This document shows, in pieces, positions 6,372 to 6,982 of a stretch of DNA of 6,982 nt (the stretch's first letter is position 1; each line of letters begins with the position of its first letter). The stretch lies in contig JAKAPO010000125.1 in the NCBI GenBank assembly GCA_021807065.1, forward strand, positions 1-6,982, given 5' to 3'. This stretch comes from a bacterium (GTDB taxonomy: Bacteria; Vulcanimicrobiota; Vulcanimicrobiia; Vulcanimicrobiales; Vulcanimicrobiaceae). Position numbers and translations under genes: made by a program. The notes below the pieces were generated by a model, which searched no databases, was not told the origin of the DNA, and saw only the letters and a list, made by a program, of their open reading frames with translations.

Positions 6372-6779
6372 ATGAAGGCACGACTGTTCTCCATCGCGCT
6401 CCTCGCCGCTGCGCTTCTCACGTGGCCGGCGGCCGCGCGCGCCTCCGCCGATGCGACGTCTCGCGCGCTGATCGCGCAATCCAGAGTGGCGCTCGGTACC
6501 GGTTCCTTGAAGGGCGTGCGCGCGATCCGCGTCGACAGGCGCATCTCGGCCGCCGGACTCTCGGGAACGGGCACCCAATGGCTCGGCGTCGCCGGCCAGC
6601 GCTTCGCCGAGTTTGCGTCGCTTCCGCCACTCGATGACGCCGACGGATACGACGGGCACGTAACGTGGAACCCAAGGAAATGCTCTACCACTGAGCTACG
6701 ACGGCGGTGTGGGCGTCTTTCCTACGCCGGTACAGTCCGAATGCCCTACTTCGAGGAAGCTCGTCGTGCGACGCCATAA
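6372..6779 (+). CDS. Secreted protein, N-terminal part only, fused by frame to tRNA and foreign sequence
   Basis: The frame begins with a clear signal peptide: basic MKAR, hydrophobic LFSIALLAAALL, then TWPAAARASA with an A-x-A cleavage site near residue 24-26. Residues 27-100 (RALIAQSRVALGTGSLKGVR, RISAAGLSGTGTQWLGVAG, DADGYDGHVTWN) resemble the N-terminal region of exported proteins in which an A/G-rich repeat precedes an aspartyl-protease or lipoprotein-type domain. I cannot name the family with confidence. At residue 100 (base 6671) the sequence enters the antisense of the tRNA 5' half, and the remaining 35 codons to TAA 6777-6779 are not homologous coding sequence. The native protein would be longer; what is left is a truncated gene. 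The start is ATG 6372, with CAGG just upstream inside a hairpin. An upstream extension of the same open frame overlaps the methyltransferase and is not credible. Confidence 0.6.
   Translation: MKARLFSIALLAAALLTWPAAARASADATSRALIAQSRVALGTGSLKGVRAIRVDRRISAAGLSGTGTQWLGVAGQRFAEFASLPPLDDADGYDGHVTWNPRKCSTTELRRRCGRLSYAGTVRMPYFEEARRATP
6672..6705 (-). pseudogene. 5' half of the split tRNA-Thr(GGT) gene
   Basis: Minus strand from 6705: acceptor GCCGTCG (6699-6705), TA, D arm GCTC-AGTGGTA-GAGC (6682-6696), A, anticodon stem TTTCC (6676-6680), loop T,T and anticodon GG (6672-6675). Beyond 6672 the tRNA match ends: base 36 reads G, followed by the secreted-protein frame. It pairs perfectly with the half at 5043-5085 (GCCGTCG with CGACGGC; TTTCC with GGAAA), which shows that both came from one gene. 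It does not match the anticodon stem of the intact neighbour (CTGCT). Confidence 0.85.
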
Positions 6780-6794
6780 TCGTCATCATCGAAT

Positions 6795-6982
6795 GTGGAT
6801 GATTTGCAGGTAGACCCTCGACGCAGCGCCCTGCTGGTTATGGATTTCCAGACCGCGATCGTCGAGCGGTTTGCAGCGGGCCAGGATGCGTTACTCGACG
6901 CGACCGCTTCGGCGATAGAAGCCGCGCGAAAAGCGGGAATGCGCGTGATCTACGTCGTCGTAGGATTTCGGCCAAGAATTAA
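6795..6982 (+). CDS. Isochorismatase-family cysteine hydrolase, N-terminal part (runs off window)
   Basis: The frame opens at GTG 6795 (an in-frame TAA at 6777-6779 precludes an earlier start; TTG 6804 is also possible) and runs to the last base. The product shows SALLVMDFQTAIVERF, where Asp of V-M-D-F-Q is the first catalytic residue of the family, then a helix with IEAARKAGMRVIYVVVGFRP, the typical second strand. The catalytic Lys and Cys lie beyond the window. Such enzymes hydrolyse amides or vinyl ethers of small molecules (nicotinamide, isochorismate, ureido compounds); the substrate cannot be told here. There is no clear Shine-Dalgarno site. The last residues (RPRI) depart from the usual R-P-G-x-P-E continuation, which may reflect poor end sequence. 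Confidence 0.78.
   Translation, partial: MDDLQVDPRRSALLVMDFQTAIVERFAAGQDALLDATASAIEAARKAGMRVIYVVVGFRPRI

Larger units (their letters stand above)
5086..6671. other. ~1.59-kb segment interrupting the tRNA-Thr anticodon loop
   Basis: Everything between the two tRNA halves. The left edge is flush with a P-type ATPase fragment, and the right edge falls within codon 100 of a secreted-protein frame. It carries an intact tRNA-Thr(GGT), a 45-aa membrane sORF and a methyltransferase. The break positions share CC (5084-5085 and 6672-6673, part of CCC on each side), so the exact edge is uncertain by 2-3 bases. This could be a 2-bp target duplication or junction microhomology. I see no terminal inverted repeats, recombinase gene, or intron-like core. 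Because both edges cut genes, the segment does not look like a complete mobile element. A captured DNA fragment or a chimeric assembly are the main options. Confidence 0.6.

Noticed and set aside
5043..6705. A spliceable tRNA intron (archaeal-type or group I)
   Set aside because: The break is at 34-36 and not at 37/38. The intervening DNA carries other genes and broken frames, the 5' exon does not end in the U expected before a group I intron, and I see no intron core.
5043..6705. An integrase-mediated genomic island at a tRNA attachment site
   Set aside because: No integrase frame in the insert, no restored tRNA at either edge, and no flanking att-length direct repeat beyond the 2-3 shared C bases.
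1..6982. CRISPR array, insertion sequence or toxin-antitoxin pair
   Set aside because: No regularly spaced repeats, transposase motifs or paired small toxin/antitoxin frames were found on either strand.

Overview
The window is GC-rich, gene-dense bacterial DNA. It uses GTG starts, short Shine-Dalgarno sites and tightly packed or overlapping genes. The protein flavour (COG1926 phosphoribosyltransferase, a GT4 with an FPPRQCGIATFT start, an FtsH paralog, an Ala-rich secreted protein) and the composition would fit an uncultured soil or extremophile lineage such as Eremiobacterota/WPS-2. That placement is inference only; no marker gene here settles it. The two ends look like contig ends, and genes are cut or damaged at both.

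Left part (1-1274, minus strand): a COG1926-type phosphoribosyltransferase followed, with a 4-base GTGA overlap, by a small alpha/beta hydrolase of the dienelactone-hydrolase type. The hydrolase is cut by an in-frame TAG just before its catalytic-His segment. A 60-base divergent gap (1275-1334) separates this pair from a plus-strand operon: a SRPBCC-like protein (1335-1868), a GT4 glycosyltransferase (1875-3074) and a membrane ATP-dependent metalloprotease FtsH (2983/3046-5031). Together these read as a stress or envelope-maintenance neighbourhood: nucleotide salvage, small hydrolase, glycan transfer and membrane-protein quality control.

Right part (5032-6982) is the unusual part. A minus-strand tRNA-Thr(GGT) gene is split inside its anticodon. 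Its 3' half sits directly after ftsH (5043-5085) and its 5' half lies 1.6 kb away (6672-6705). The halves are in the correct order and orientation, and acceptor and anticodon stems pair perfectly between them. The intervening ~1.59 kb starts with a decayed copper-type P-ATPase fragment flush against the tRNA break. It then holds a 45-aa membrane sORF on the minus strand, a second, intact tRNA-Thr(GGT), a SAM-dependent methyltransferase, and a signal-peptide protein whose frame runs straight into the tRNA 5' half. No integrase, transposase or self-splicing intron was recognised in the insert. It is either a real capture of foreign or rearranged DNA in a tRNA anticodon loop or an assembly/amplification chimera. 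The window closes with the N-terminal part of an isochorismatase-family cysteine hydrolase.
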